NCBI GenBank assembly: GCA_001465935.1 | Contig: LNKV01000003.1 | Span: 68,363-132,362 of the forward strand | Length of the DNA: 64,000 nt | Reading direction: 5' to 3' | Source: Clarireedia homoeocarpa | Taxonomy: Eukaryota > Ascomycota > Leotiomycetes > Helotiales > Rutstroemiaceae | Part shown: positions 54,124 to 64,000 of the stretch, piece by piece | How positions within the stretch are numbered: position 1 is the first letter of the stretch | How the letters are laid out: the number at the start of each line of letters is the position of its first letter | The notes under the pieces: generated by a model | The model's database searches: none | What the model was told of the DNA's origin: nothing | Seen by the model: only the letters and a program-made list of their open reading frames with translations | Translations under genes and position numbers: made by a program

Positions 54124-56375
54124 ATGGGAGCTTCTCCCGATCTATCGATACCATCTTCCAATGGAGCGCAAGCACATGCTGGGGAGACGCCGCCTGCTGC
54201 AGCTGCGGCCGAAGATGCTGCCACGAATTCGATGACCCATAACGAGAACCCCGAGCCTTCGAAGGACCTAAACGATACAGCTCTCGGGAGCCCCACAAAT
54301 GATGCCGATTCCGCCGTCATTGAAGATAATGCCATAGACCAGGATGATGTGAAAGAGCGACGGCCACCTTTACCTCCACGACCGTCGCTCTTCAAAACGA
54401 CGGATAAGCCAAAATCACCAGCATCGTCGCCTTTATCTCGCAGACGGCCACCGCTGCAGTCAAAGCCTACTACCGCGTTATCTTCTGTCGATATCCAGAC
54501 CTTGTCGTTTCCCGATGGCTCGAGAGGCACTTTCTCTACTCCAACAAATCGAGCAGTCTCAGACACAATATCAGCGCAATTTATCACATCACCGAATAGG
54601 GGCAGGAGAGTCAGTCGTGAGGTCAGTCGTGCAGCCAGTCGTGCGGTCAGTCGTGCGGGGAGCGAGATTGATGAAACTGCCAGTCTTATGAGCTATGCGC
54701 CCACCCTGAAAGCAAACGGCGACCTTGCAAGCCTACTAAACGATAATCTCAATGTGCAAAGTCCCGCGTGGATGATGTTAAACTCACAGGCGGATCGGAG
54801 AGAGCCATTTGACGAGACGCTGGAAATTGACGATGGTTCTTTAATCGATTTCGAGCATGAATTTGACGAGATAGGAGAGGTTGATAGTAAAGGGGGGAAC
54901 GAAGAGGAACTGCTGGGCCTGTGGAAGTCAAAACTCAAGCATTACTTGATACTTTCCTCCGCAGGGAAACCTATATACAGTCGACATGGAGACCAAAATC
55001 TTATCAATGGGTATATTGGAATCATCCAAACGATCATATCATTTTTCGAAAACAGCAAGGATCCTTTGACCGGCTTCACTGCTGGCAACACAAGATTTGT
55101 TGTTTCGACTGACGGGCCCCTGTATTTCGTGGCCATCAGCAAACTTGGTGAGAGTGATGCTCAACTGAAAGCTCAACTAGAAGCGTTATACATGCAGATT
55201 TTGTCGACTTTGACCCTACCATCCCTCACACATCTATTCTCGAATCGTCCCAATACAGATCTTCGAAGACCACTAGAAGGCACCGAGTCGCTCTTATCCT
55301 CTCTGGCAGACACTTTCACCAAAGGTTCGCCGTCTGCTTTGTTATCGGCATTAGAGTGTCTCAAAATCCGCAAATCACAAAGACACGTGATCAACAGTAC
55401 GTTATTGAAAGCACGAACTGATAAGCTTCTATACGGGTTGATCGTAGCCGGTGGTAGGTTGGTCAGCGTGGTCCGACCAAAACGACACTCCTTACATCCG
55501 AGTGATCTTCAACTGATTTTCAACATGCTCTTCGAGGCCGGAAGCGTCAAGGCTGGAGGTGGCGAGAATTGGATCCCCTTGTGTCTTCCAGGATTCAACA
55601 ACAGGGGTTATCTCTACATGTATGTGAGCTTCCTCGGCGGCCGGGAAGATAAGGACAAGACAACTCCAAAGGACTCCACATCTGGAACCACGATCAATCG
55701 AGAAGACGAGGTCGCCGTGCTTCTCATCAGTGCCGACAAGGAAAGTTTCTTCGAGTTAAAGCAAATGCGTGATGATGTTGTGAGTCAGCTTGAGAAAAAT
55801 GGAAGTATGGAAATCATCAAGAATGCTGTACGTCGGGGACGTCCTACCACGACTGACATTGTACCTGGAACTACTTTACGACATTTCCTATACAAGTCTC
55901 GAGCAAATGTTCAGTTCACGATGCCCTCATTCGAGCCATACTACAATACCCTGGTCAACCGGCGAAGGTGAGAACACTCATTTCATTACTTTAAGACTAT
56001 TCATATCAATATTGTTATACGTTTTACTTTTTGCATTGCTCATTACTTAATCGTTAAACATCGACCTATTCCCCCATTTTGTTTTACATCGAGTAAAACT
56101 GGTATCGAAGCTGACTTTTCTTTTCTTTCAGATTAATGAATTGGTATCATAGCCTGCATGCCGCAACCCACAAGAAGCACTCGCACCTCAAAGTTCTCCA
56201 CTGCGTTGGACGCGACAGCATCGCTCTCGCCTGGACAACTCCTCACTTCGAATTTTACTGTGTAGCCGGACCCAACGCATCACGCGCTGGACTTGCTCAA
56301 GGCGCCAACAAAATCATCCAATGGGTGAAGCGGGAAGAAGAGCGTGTATTTATTCTTGGCGGCGCAGTCTTCTGA
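54124..56375 (+). CDS. mon1: Vacuolar fusion protein Mon1 (Rab7 GEF subunit)
   Basis: Predicted 695-aa Mon1, which with Ccz1 activates Rab7/Ypt7 on late endosomes, autophagosomes and vacuoles. The first ~240 residues are disordered, Pro/Ser-rich, and contain a 12-nt repeat coding VSRE/VSRA/ASRA/VSRA (54610-54657). The longin core begins with LWKSKLKHYLILSSAGKPIY and continues with RFVVSTDGPLYFVAISK, LYGLIVAGGRLVSVVRPK, WIPLCLPGFNNRGYLYMYVS and FLYKSRANVQFTMPSFEP. Two exons: 54124-55967 and 56132-56375. The 164-nt intron ends in a long polypyrimidine tract; the second exon gives LMNWYHSLHAATHKKHSHLK and the family-typical end. Its 3' end is 104 bp from a convergent gene. Confidence 0.93.
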
Positions 56376-56479
56376 AGAAGCTAGTGCTAGTTGCCTCGGT
56401 CGGTGGTGGCGGGAACAAATCAGCCATGCTGGGGAATTGCGATTCTTGGACATCGAATTCGCGCTTGATCTAGAAGCCG

Positions 56480-57136
56480 TTAGTCTTTGCCGTCAAGGAT
56501 GCAGATTATATCCATATAACAAGAATCGACCTGGGAACTTGCATCTTCAATGACTCTTCGGTTCTCATCGCTAACACTCTCAATGGAATCCCTGTCGATA
56601 TCCTCGAGACTTTGGTTGGTGACGCTAACACCGTAATTGATTTGATGCTCGCTGATCTCCTGCTCGTCATTCTTGAAACCGAACAGTGGTTTCAGCGAAG
56701 CCAACCAACCTCTCTTCTCAGAGCCAGAAGACTCAACCGAATCTACACTCCCCTTACGACTACTCCCTCCATTCCTACTCCACCTTCTCCAAAACGACGA
56801 CTTCTGCGCGTCCGACTCCTCAAGCAAATCGTTGTCATCATCCTCCAATGCACCCGAGCTCGAGCTATTAGGCGACGCCCCAACCATCCTATAAAGGCCA
56901 AGGTCGGTCGTTGTGGACATCACCTGATGACCGGAGAAAAGTGTCGTGATCTGTGTCTCTGCGGCACGGATGAGCACGCGGTCGTCTGAGAGCCCGCTGA
57001 AGACGTTATTGGCGCGGCGGTTGCCGTAGGTTTCGCCGTAGAGGAGGGGCTGCGTGCCGTCGGGAGAGCTGGATGATGAGGAGGCGGAGGAGGGCCCGGA
57101 GCTGGGATTGCGGATGCTGAATCGGCGGAAGTTCAT
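56480..57136 (-). CDS. Uncharacterised small Ser/acidic protein
   Basis: Predicted 218-aa single-exon protein, not recognised. The N-terminus is Ser-rich (MNFRRFSIRNPSSG). A more ordered stretch follows: QPLLYGETYGNRRANNVFSG, DDRVLIRAAETQITTLFSG, TTTDLGLYRMVGASP. Then come an acidic run EDDDNDLLEES, a Trp/Arg segment SFWRRWSRNGG, GWLASLKPLFGFKN and an acidic tail. The ordered blocks argue for a real gene. The last 20 codons are less convincing, and a weak donor (CAG|GTCGAT) near 56535 might mark an intron whose continuation I cannot place. It is convergent with MON1. Confidence 0.6.
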   Translation of the reverse strand: MNFRRFSIRNPSSGPSSASSSSSSPDGTQPLLYGETYGNRRANNVFSGLSDDRVLIRAAETQITTLFSGHQVMSTTTDLGLYRMVGASPNSSSSGALEDDDNDLLEESDAQKSSFWRRWSRNGGSSRKGSVDSVESSGSEKRGWLASLKPLFGFKNDEQEISEHQINYGVSVTNQSLEDIDRDSIESVSDENRRVIEDASSQVDSCYMDIICILDGKD

Positions 57137-58023
57137 GGTTGCTGAGTGAGTGAATGCACGTAGTGTGTGATGAGTTCTTGGGTTATTGATAAGTGGTGGA
57201 GGATAATAGAAGATGGAGACGGATAGGTGAGTAACTTTCCGGTGGTTAGTGAGGTGTGGAACCGGACCAGGTCGAGGCGTGTGGTTGTTTGTGTATTATA
57301 ATATAGTAAAGTAAAGTAGTAAGGAACCAATCACTGTTCCTGCGCACAGTTTGTAAATTAGCATACTAACTCTCACAAATAACATATCATGAGAGAAAGA
57401 GGAGATCCTCACCACTTGTTCTAAAACTATATCGTTCAGGCTGAATCGAACAAGCAAGCAAGTAGATAGTTGAAGTTGCCTCTCCAAAGGGTAATGAAAG
57501 CGTTCACTGCGTGTCAACTAATATCTACAGCAAGAAGGGTGTAATACGCCGTGTCGGAAATAAGTAATCTCGATGCGAGAAGTGACGGTTATATGCATTT
57601 GAGAAGGGGGATGTTGACGAGGTGAATTGATGGCCTCGCTTGGCATCACCGATCCAAATTAAACTTCCCCATGATGAATATGATCGTTGATATGTAAACC
57701 ATACGTTTGTTATTTCTCAATATTGAATATACTCCCAATCGGCTCATGCTTGACACATTCGATTCTGGCCAGAATTAGCTTGTGCTTGGTATATTACTAG
57801 TATCATTAAGTTCTTTCTAGTACAAAGTGTAGCAAGCTAGTCTTCTTCATTCCAGCCTTATAGCCCTACAAACTAGCATGATTCTCCCCCCCAGCTAAAA
57901 CGTACTGCTAGTTTTCTATTCTCTTCCGAAAAGTTTACTCTTAAGAAATTGGATGAAAAGCTCATTATCAGTGACACAGGCCAAATGGAAGAGCCCCTTG
58001 AAACATTGTGCAAAATTACTTGA
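57137..58023. other. Intergenic region between two minus-strand genes
   Basis: 890 bp holding the promoter of the 218-aa gene and the 3' flank of the next. I see no gene or strong motif. Confidence 0.6.
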
Positions 58024-61000
58024 TCACGCGCTCGTCCTGACTTGCACTTCACCTCTGCTGGCTGAGCTTTTGGATTTGACCCGCGCAGAGATCGCAGCTC
58101 GAGCGCCACGGAACCATTCAGAAACCTTTGCCCGCAGGCGATGTGCGTGTAATCGATGTTCTGAATGACGCTGCTCCGGTGATTCACTGCTGGCCCTAAT
58201 AGCTTCAAGGTCGGTTATAGAACTAGACCCCACAGGCGCTTGATCTAAAGCATCATGTTGGTCCCTCCAGACGATGTCATCACATGAGTACGAACCGGCT
58301 CGAGCTGCATATGGGACCCCAACACGTGCCCGAAAATTGGAAATTCTCTTTCGTATGCTGTGGGTGCCATGGCAATGAGAGCTATTGTCCGAGAAGAAGC
58401 TTCGGGCGTCGCTTGGACTTGGTAAATCCGCAGATACTGGAGAACCAAGAGGTGTACTAAGATCCAAACTAGGCGATTGGTTTAGGTAAGATTGACTTGA
58501 CGTCAGTCCTGATGCGGCCTCTACAGCATTTTCATCCAAAGGTTGATCACTATTCGTGCTGGCTTTGCGCGAATGAATATGTTTACTAACTTGTCTGAAA
58601 ATATTGTCAAATCCGGAAGTGGGTGTGAATAGGTCTTTGGGATGCCGAATATTCAATGCATTGGCGGATCTCTGATCTGTGAAATCTTTATTGACCTTGA
58701 CCGTACCGGGAGAAGTCGATTCAACGGCACGAGTGAATCGTAGCTTGAGCCTGGGAGCTTTTACGTCACTGCTATGAAGTCGTTGACTTGATTGTTGAGG
58801 GTTGAGACCAGATCGCATGTCCTCAATTGGTGGATGGTCTGTCTCCTGGTTCAGGCCTCTAGATTCTTGTGGTGAGCTTGTGCGGCCAGCAGAATTTCTC
58901 ACTCTGAGCTTCAATTTCATTGGCGAAGTGCGAAAATGACTACTTTGGTCCGTCTCATCTTGTTCATCTTCCTGGCTGTGACGTACTTTCGTTGAAGGGA
59001 CCTCCTCTATCTTCTTGTCTGTGGCCGCTTCGATGTTGTCAATCAATTTTGCTAGTGGACCCTTGCTGCTGGACTCGGAAATTGGTATGAACTTGACTTC
59101 GGACAAAACTGTCGAGAAATTGCAAGGCAGGTCAACATTTGTTTTGCCAGGTACAGACAGTCCTTGAAGTGTTGAATCAGGAAGTGCTGGTAAGGCTTTC
59201 ATGAGTTGTGGGACGCTGTTTTTGAGCTTTAGTTGCCTGGCAGGCGAAATAGGTTTTGGCGCCAACATGGGAGACTCAGAGCGAGGCATGATTTTGCTAG
59301 GGACCTGGATACCAAAGGTAGGAACATCAGAAGATAGATAGCTCGACAAGAGGATCGTGCTTTCACTCGTGTTACTATGCGGGCTTGGCGCATTGCTCAC
59401 ACTTATTTTAGGTGCAGAAATTGTGTTTGAGGCATTTCCTGTCTTCTCTAAGGAAATTAAAGGAGGTGTTGGACTGTGTGATGAAGGCGTATTCATACAG
59501 AAGGATTCGTTTGGCAAAGTCGGCGATAGCATTGGTGTTCTTCGTGAGCCAGTGTTTAAGTTCCCAGAAGTTGCTGGCCTACTAGTGTCTTCGAATGATC
59601 TGAGCAAATCTGCCAAATCATTGACACCCGCCCCTATGGAGTAAAATCCGCTGGATCTTACTCTACTGGCACGAGCGGAGCCAGACCTGGAACGGCGCTT
59701 AGAGCCACCTTCGTCCAAAGTTGGTATTAGGGATAGATCTTTGGTAGAACACGGGTCGAAAGACGGCGCAGTCGCCGTTGTATCGGTAATCTTTATGTGT
59801 GATGCTGGAGCAGACACCTCCTTCGCTCTAATATTCATGGCGCTCTCCTCATTACTGACAATCGCTAGCACACTTCCAGAAGTTCTAGCCGATTCGAGTG
59901 ATGATACGCACACAGTTGGTACTTGAGCTGTCACATTCAAGTCGACATTGTTCGCTTCAGTTGTTTGATGGTTGTATATTGGCTCCTGAGCTTCCTTCAC
60001 GCAGCTATCTGAATTAGTTAACTCGAATGATGGTGAAGGCGTCAGCCCGAAAGCCTTTGAGACCCGAGAGCTAAGCTCCAGAGCGTTGGCGCCCAGAGTC
60101 GACAGATCAATAAACCTATTTCCGTCGGGAGTAATGTCCGATGAAGTGACTTTAGATTTTGGAATGTTCTCATTGCACTCAATCACAGCACCTGATGATC
60201 GACGAGAGTGACCGTTTCCTTGTGGTGGGCTGTCTTTATTTTTTGGACATTTATTTCGCATCACCTGTCGAAGTATGGTTGAGCTTGAGGACGATGTTCG
60301 AAGATGATAACTGTTGTTTTCATTAGCTGCAGAAGCATAGCCACTAGCTCTAGATAAAGGTAAGAGAGCTGAACTTAGTGGGCGATCTTCGTGTATTGTT
60401 CTTTGCAGCTGGAACTGTGGTGGAGGTTCCAAGTTTGTCTGGGAGCTATTATCTACGTCGAAGTCTTCCGTGTAATCATAATATAGAGGCGATGGCTTCG
60501 AGGGTGTGTTCGTGGTAGAGTGAGACACTACAGGTGGTCCTGAATTTACAGTCGACGCCAGGCTAAGGGTACGTGCAGGAGACGTGTTACTTGACACCGG
60601 ACCGTTTCGGCGTTGCCAGTCCTGAACACCTATTACATTTCCTTGTCGCATATTTGGACTTGGGGTACGTCTTTTCGGCGAGATCTGGCTCAGCAACGAA
60701 GGAGTTGATCTGTTTCCCTCTGGGCGTAATGACAATGGAGGTGGTACACGTTTATGTGCATACAGGGATGAAGGTGAAGAAGTGTTCCGGGCCGCTCCCT
60801 GGGCTTATAGTCAGTAAGGTTGACATGTTGCTAAATTCAGAGCTTTCCGAGTATTGTGAGTGTAACTAACATAAGGTATGCGATCAATTTCTGCACGACG
60901 ACTGTAGTCTATCCCGCCATCATCTGTAAGTGCTGGTGAAGAAGGTCGGAAGCCAGGTCGTCTCAGCCGTGTCGGATACGCAAATGGAGATCTTGGACGT

Positions 61001-61611
61001 TGAAGGACAGGCGCCCTTCCATCTGCATGGCTTCGGAGACTTGCGTATGATTTATGACTGGAAAGTGTATAGGCTGAATAAGATGATGTTTGTGTCATAG
61101 AATAAGAGCGATAGTCTTGTTCTTCGAAACCTCTACTGCTCGACTTATGGCTTGCGGAGTCATACATCGACATGACCTCCGAGGACTCATCTCTCATATA
61201 TGAAGGTAGTCTTTTTCTATCATCAACAACCGGCATACCATAAGGATGAAAGGCTTGTCGTGGCTTCTGCTGTCCATTGTTTTTGTTGAGACCTTCATTA
61301 ATGCGTCGTGGTGTGTTGGGGATTTGAGGCAAACGTGAAGGCTTGAATGAGAAAAGGCCAACATCTCCTGTCTCTGTCGTGGTTTTTAACATGCTGTCGA
61401 ACCCCTTCGGCAAAGCTGGTGGTGTATTGTTGTCTTGGGTACCTCTGGTGGAGGAGCCAGTACGCATCGATACTTTATCAGTACTTGTTCGGGGACGCAT
61501 TGGATAGCCACCATGTGTGCCATTTTGAGTGTTAGCCACATTGATACTGTTGCCGCCACTGATCCCTCGCTCCCGGCTGATTGACTGCTTGCCTGATGGA
61601 ACAGTCTCCAT
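58024..61611 (-). CDS. Large disordered Ser/Pro-rich protein, function unknown
   Basis: Predicted 1,171-aa protein. Two exons: 61611-60871 and 60798-58024, with a 72-nt intron (GTTAGT...CCCAG) joining EIDRIPY to GAARNTSS. The start at 61611 (ATG GAG) is the first ATG in frame. Nearly the whole chain is Ser/Thr/Pro/Asn-rich and probably unstructured. Ordered-looking short blocks are DESSEVMSMYDSASHKSSS, YTEDFDVDN, LGANALELSSRVSKAFGLTP, RVRSSGFYSIGAGVNDLADL, MKLKLRVRNSAGRTS, APRLKLRFTRAV and, near the end, a basic amphipathic stretch LRAKVSEWFRGARAAISARV. Two K-L-K/R-L-R-V/F motifs recur. No enzymatic motif is seen. Divergent from PDI, 1.9 kb away. Confidence 0.72.
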
Positions 61612-63239
61612 TGTGAATACATTTGGCGTGTAAACCAAAGACAATTATGAATGAGTTGGATATAACACAAAACAAGATTAATCTCGCGACGAAACCGTAT
61701 ACAGATTTGACTGCATGGATCGAGGCTGGTGTAAAGCAGGTAGCAGAGAATGATTCGAAGGTGACCAAAAGATGATTCTCACATTAGGAGAATCTGAAGA
61801 TCTATCAGGGAAGGAAAAGAGGAGAGAGGCGAAGAAGTAAAGAGAAGACAGGTGTCATGGGGAGGTTTCGAAAATTCAATAGAGGAAGTGTGAACTGAAT
61901 AGTACATGAGTTCGTTACAGCAATGGGAAAGAGCTCGACTGTTTGACTTTCCGAGTCCTGTCCGAAAACCAATGCCACTGCAACTTCTTGGTTGGACCAT
62001 ACTTGCAACGTTCTTCCATCGCCATACCTAGTCTTCTCATCACATCAACTCTCATCACATTAACAAGCTGCGAGGATTTATTGAGCGATGACAAAAATGT
62101 TGTCCCTCGAGAGTATCTTTTCTCTTTTGTTTTGACTGGAAGAAAAAAAACAAAACCTTTCTGAGGGTCTGCTGCGTAGAGCAACCCGTCGATCAAGGTG
62201 GTTAACTATCAATGATAACTATCGCAAACTTATGAATGAGCAGAGGTGAGACGGTTTCCCTATAACATTGAACAATGTTGACACACCAACCACAGCTTAT
62301 GCTATTTTGCTGTGGTCGCTCAGAATTCCACTTTTTCATTAAATCCAGGAAGAGCATCATAACATGAAGGTGCGAGATACTCCATGAAGCCACGTGATGC
62401 TTTCGAGTTGAAATTTGTATCGTCGGCATGTCTACTGTGTAGAAAGTCGCGCGGGGCGCTCGTCACATCCAGCATAACAAGCACTCACGATTCCTCATGA
62501 CTAGGGCCATTACTGCGAGAGGACCTCATCAACTTGGCCGAGTTTGAAACACTGCTTTCCGACATGTCGACCTTTCAGCACGTACACCACAAGAGCAAGA
62601 GAAAGTCATTACCCTCGCGCGGAAGTAGGGGAAGCAGAAGTCAGCAGTGCCCACTCTCGAATGGAAAATGGAGGACCCTCGGCGGTAATCATTCCGTATT
62701 CCATACATTTTACTGTCGATGTTCTGATGGTGTGGAAGAAAAGGGGGGCCATGAGGGGTCAATGGCTCGAGGTGTGGATCTACCACTAAACCTTGTCTTA
62801 ACTTCTGCTTGTAACGACTGGTGGCGGGTGGTGGCGGTAGTGATCCACTTCCTGCACAATCACACGTGATAGTTCTAGGAGGGGGGCACAGATTGCGGAT
62901 TCGGGAGCAAGGCTGGTAAGTGTTGTCCAATGAAGCGTTTCCGTCTGTCGCTGTTAGAAGGCAGAGGATGTGTAGGAGTGGAAGGCGTTGTGGGCTGACA
63001 TCTGACAAGCCAAGACACAACTCCAAAGATGGTACTATAAGCAAAGGATTATTCTATCAACGAGGTCAATTGAAACGGCCAAGGAAAGTTGCATTGCTGT
63101 CCTTTTACTTCACTCGAATAATTGATTTATAATTTCGATTCAGGCTGATTGCACAAAGTAATTTGCCCCAGCGATCATTCGGACTTGAAAGGCGGTACAG
63201 GGCCGTCCTCGTACCTCAAAGTGTACATAAATGCTAAGA

Positions 63240-63248
63240 ACACGCTGT
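63240..63248 (-). promoter_or_regulatory. Unfolded-protein-response element (UPRE) upstream of PDI
   Basis: The minus strand reads ACAGCGTGT, an exact match to the core of the yeast KAR2 UPRE (CAGCGTG) bound by Hac1/HacA-type bZIP factors. It lies about 295 bp upstream of the PDI start, and PDI is a classic unfolded-protein-response target. Binding is inferred. Confidence 0.5.
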
Positions 63249-63413
63249 TATCTTAATCACTAGCGGTTGTAAAGGAACTGTAGCTGATAAATTTGGCGGG
63301 GCTGGAGCCGAGTGCACTTCCAATAAAGAGACCACCTTCTCCTCTTCTCCTCTACCATTTTCTTACCTTTCAACTCCCTCATTCTTTTTCCTTATCGACA
63401 ATCATTCAAAGAC

Positions 63414-63516
63414 GTATGTTTCAAGATCTGCTATCTGCTATCTCATAATCCACATCTATCTCCTAGATCATCATGTATTACAATGGAACATCCAAACTAA
63501 CGCTTTGACTGTCTAG
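63414..63516 (+). other. Probable 5'-UTR intron of PDI
   Basis: GTATGT at 63414 and CTAAC...CTGTCTAG ending at 63516 frame a 103-nt intron, 25 nt before the start codon. The only ATGs nearby lie inside the intron, so it is read as a leader intron. Confidence 0.6.
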
Positions 63517-63541
63517 GCCCGTGAACGGAAATACCTTCAAC

Positions 63542-64000
63542 ATGCGTCCTTTCCAAACTCTGGCCATTGGTCTCGCAGGAGCTGCGATTGCCTCGGCTTC
63601 TGATGTATCATCTCTTACAAAAGACACATTCAATGATTTCGTAAAGGAACATGATTTGGCACTTTTAGAGTGTAAGTTTCATCCCCAGCGTATCTTTTCC
63701 TGAACCATTAGCTAACTCTTTTGTCTTATCTAGTCTTCGCAGTATGTCCCTCCTAATTATTCTCAAGCAGTTAAATTTTACTAATCTGCTGTTCTTGCGC
63801 ATAGCCTTGGTGGTAAGAAATCACTTAAAGGACACCTGTTCGATTGAGATTACTAATTGGGTGAATAGTGGCCACTGCAAAGCATTAGCACCCGAGTACG
63901 AAGAAGCCGCAACAACTTTGAAGGAAAAGAAGATTGCTCTTGCGAAGGTGGATTGCACAGAAGAAGCCGACCTCTGCCAGACCTATGGTGTGGAAGGATA
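63542..64000 (+). CDS. pdi1: Protein disulfide isomerase, 5' part (truncated by window end)
   Basis: N-terminal 92 residues of an ER protein disulfide isomerase. The signal peptide (MRPFQTLAIGLAGAAIASA) is followed by the first thioredoxin domain: TKDTFNDFVKEHDLALLE, then FFAPWCGHCKALAPEYEEAA with the redox motif CGHC at residues 49-52, then IALAKVDCTEEADLCQTYGV. Exons: 63542-63671, 63734-63741, 63805-63812 and 63869 to the window end. Exons 2 and 3 are each only 8 nt (TCTTCGCA and CCTTGGTG), separated by introns of 62, 63 and 56 nt with canonical ends. Every exon is required to restore the family sequence. A UPRE-like site and a leader intron lie upstream. Confidence 0.93.

Larger units (their letters stand above)
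61612..63541. other. Divergent intergenic region upstream of PDI
   Basis: 1.9 kb between the large disordered-protein gene and PDI. It includes a UPRE-like site and a leader intron of PDI. The 171-codon minus-strand frame at 62529-63044 lacks family features and is rejected. Confidence 0.6.

Noticed and set aside
62529..63044. 171-codon minus-strand frame upstream of PDI
   Set aside because: No ordered or family-like sequence; it lies in the divergent intergenic region.

Overview
The window is nuclear DNA of a filamentous ascomycete (Pezizomycotina). Genes carry short introns of about 50-90 nt with GTNNGT donors, CTAAC/CTGAC-like branch points and YAG acceptors, and the gene set is fungal: SUN-family wall protein, YAT-type amino acid permease, SWR1, DOP1, MON1, TRAPPII Trs130 and an Hcs1-type helicase. 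Gene content and style suggest Leotiomycetes, possibly near Botrytis/Sclerotinia, but that placement is an inference that no search has confirmed. I see no rRNA, tRNA, CRISPR array, transposon or viral sequence.

Layout. 1-3876 is gene-poor and rich in simple repeats. 3877-4981 (-) is a secreted beta-propeller (SMP-30-like) protein. 6101-10950 (+) is TRAPPII subunit Trs130. 11757-14003 (+) is an eight-exon amino acid permease. 15466-17566 (-) is an uncharacterised disordered/coiled-coil protein. 17567-20998 is gene-poor and holds a 10-bp tandem array. 20999-23647 (-) is a six-exon SMUBP2/Hcs1-like helicase, divergent from an MDR oxidoreductase at 24498-25983 (+) that has a 27-nt exon. 25984-31682 is a 5.7-kb stretch without a credible gene, dense in microsatellites, leading into a SUN-family wall protein at 31683-33095 (+). 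A DUF202 membrane protein (34304-35831, +) faces an uncharacterised four-exon gene (36909-38715, -). Complex I subunit NDUFB8 (39203-39870, -) diverges from SWR1 (40259-45142, +). An MBOAT/wax-synthase-like gene (46348-47515, +) faces DOP1 (47816-53725, -), and DOP1 diverges from MON1 (54124-56375, +). A small unknown gene (56480-57136, -) and a large disordered protein (58024-61611, -) follow. The 5' part of a protein disulfide isomerase gene (63542 onward, +) runs off the right end.

How they work together. These are mostly independent housekeeping genes. Three act in membrane traffic: Trs130 (Golgi Rab GEF), Dop1 (Golgi/endosome) and Mon1 (Rab7 GEF at late endosome/vacuole); the last two share one 398-bp divergent promoter. 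PDI carries an exact 9-bp match to the unfolded-protein-response element upstream. Complex I subunit NDUFB8 carries a Puf-type element in its 3' UTR.

Exon-intron models were rebuilt by hand from splice signals and frame continuity. In every multi-exon model the summed coding length is a multiple of three (PDI is truncated). The most unusual structure is the PDI gene, where two consecutive 8-nt exons encode most of the Phe-Phe-Ala-Pro-Trp-Cys segment leading into the first CGHC active site. No complete undescribed multi-gene system was recognised.
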